Source: Stenotrophomonas_A sp035629025 (GTDB lineage Bacteria; Pseudomonadota; Gammaproteobacteria; Xanthomonadales; Xanthomonadaceae). Taken from it: a DNA stretch of 64,000 bases. Positions 63,477 through 64,000 of this stretch are shown one piece after another (the first letter of the stretch is position 1; each line of letters opens with the position of its first letter). A program made the translations under genes and the position numbers. The stretch lies in the NCBI GenBank assembly GCA_035629025.1, contig DASPIU010000016.1, positions 3,231 to 67,230 of the forward strand, read 5' to 3'. Under the pieces are notes generated by a model. That model saw only the letters and a list, made by a program, of their open reading frames with translations, was not told the DNA's origin and searched no databases.

Positions 63477-64000
63477 TCAGACTTTGCCCCCGCCCCCGCC
63501 CTGCACCGGCCCCTCGGCCGCGATCTGCCGCAGCATCTGCGCAAAGGCCTCCGGCGGCTGCGCGCCCTGCACCAGGTAGCGGCCGTCAACGACGAAGCTC
63601 GGCACCGCGGTAATGCCCAGCGTCTGCGCCTGCGCCAGTTCGGCACGCACTTCGGCCAGACCTTCGTCGCTGTCCAGCATCGCCTGCACCCGTTCCGGCG
63701 CCAGCCCGCCGGCCGCGCCGGCCGCGATCAGCGTCGGCATGGCGGAAAGATCGCGCCCTTCGGCGAAATGCGCGCGGAACAGCGCCTCGGCCACCACCGC
63801 CGCATCGCCCTCGGCACTGGCCAGCCACATCAGGCGATGCGCTCGCAGCGTGTTCACCCGCACCTGTCCGCGCCCGAAATCGAACGGCAGCCCTTCCGCG
63901 CGCCCGGTCTGCTGCATCTGCGCGAGCCTGCGCTCCACGCCGGCCGCGTCGTCGCCGAATTTCGCCGCATAGGCCTCGCGCAACGGCACCGGATCGGGGC
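63477..64000 (-). CDS. DsbA-family oxidoreductase (FrnE-like), C-terminal part
   Basis: Only the last ~170 residues are present; the frame is open to the window edge, so the N-terminal CxxC motif is not seen. The readable part shows the family's EALFRAHFAEGRDLSA insertion, a long helical region, and the late thioredoxin part TLGITAVPSFVVDGRYLVQGAQPPEAF with a cis-proline in AVPSF. The FrnE subfamily is cytoplasmic. It is upstream of nagZ on the same strand. Confidence 0.85.
   Translation of the reverse strand, partial: PDPVPLREAYAAKFGDDAAGVERRLAQMQQTGRAEGLPFDFGRGQVRVNTLRAHRLMWLASAEGDAAVVAEALFRAHFAEGRDLSAMPTLIAAGAAGGLAPERVQAMLDSDEGLAEVRAELAQAQTLGITAVPSFVVDGRYLVQGAQPPEAFAQMLRQIAAEGPVQGGGGGKV

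Noticed and set aside
1..64000. CRISPR array, rRNA, tRNA, transposase or integrase genes
   Set aside because: No regularly spaced identical repeats, no rRNA/tRNA signature, and no transposase or integrase motif in any frame. The repeats are REP-like.

Overview
This is a 64 kb stretch of a GC-rich bacterial chromosome with tightly packed genes, many 4-bp ATGA overlaps, and no rRNA, tRNA, CRISPR array, prophage or insertion sequence that I can see. The gene order lpxB-rnhB-dnaE-accA at the left end, the very frequent GTAGGAG-type REP palindromes, a full-length AcvB, a stand-alone RnfB-like ferredoxin beside metG, and a nagZ-hpt-MTI phosphorylase block all point to a gammaproteobacterium of the Xanthomonadaceae/Lysobacteraceae (Stenotrophomonas, Pseudoxanthomonas, Lysobacter or relatives). 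I cannot fix the genus from the sequence alone.

Layout. 1-6.1 kb: lipid A, RNase HII, replicative polymerase and acetyl-CoA carboxylase genes. 6.1-12 kb: small membrane protein, HemJ-like oxidase, methyltransferase, intracellular PHB depolymerase, a PadR/HAAS regulatory pair, a DUF502 protein and a queuosine-precursor transporter. 12-19.3 kb: secreted DUF885 hydrolase, beta-lactamase-fold hydrolase, glyoxalase-fold protein, a TonB-dependent receptor broken by one amber codon, and a DUF2147 protein. 19.3-28.3 kb: metG, HAD phosphatase, RnfB-like ferredoxin, RidA, DUF998, then mprF facing acvB. 28.3-37.5 kb: HD hydrolase, ThpR, TPR/transglutaminase-like protein, ene-reductase, L,D-transpeptidase, YjdM, CDF transporter, Hsp70-like protein, DUF1993 and a 61-aa protein. 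37.5-46.2 kb: ECF sigma/anti-sigma/DUF4097 operon, acyl-CoA synthetase, small MscS, DksA-like protein, DUF2789, an orphan receiver, DUF1328, GST and a leucine-type dehydrogenase. 46.3-53.3 kb: subtilisin autotransporter, thiolase, two Ala-rich lipoproteins, AidB. 53.4-59.3 kb: the ligase-associated DNA repair cassette (exonuclease, ATP ligase, Lhr-like helicase, PdeM). 59.3-64 kb: FAD monooxygenase, cold-shock protein, MTI phosphorylase, HGPRT, NagZ and the 3' part of a DsbA-family gene.

Functional links: MprF makes and flips aminoacyl-phosphatidylglycerol and AcvB probably removes the amino acid. MTI phosphorylase releases hypoxanthine, which the adjacent HGPRT recycles. PhaZ and thiolase are the two ends of polyhydroxybutyrate turnover, although no synthase is in the window. 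The four ligase-cassette genes are translationally coupled and a 60-codon ORF exactly fills the one gap between them.

The most unusual sequence-level signals are a REP palindrome read as codons inside metG, a structured multi-hairpin repeat present twice in opposite orientation, the amber codon in the receptor gene, a hairpin-plus-T-run in the leader of the dehydrogenase gene, and a spaced inverted repeat ahead of the ECF operon. I did not find a clearly new multi-gene defence or metabolic system.
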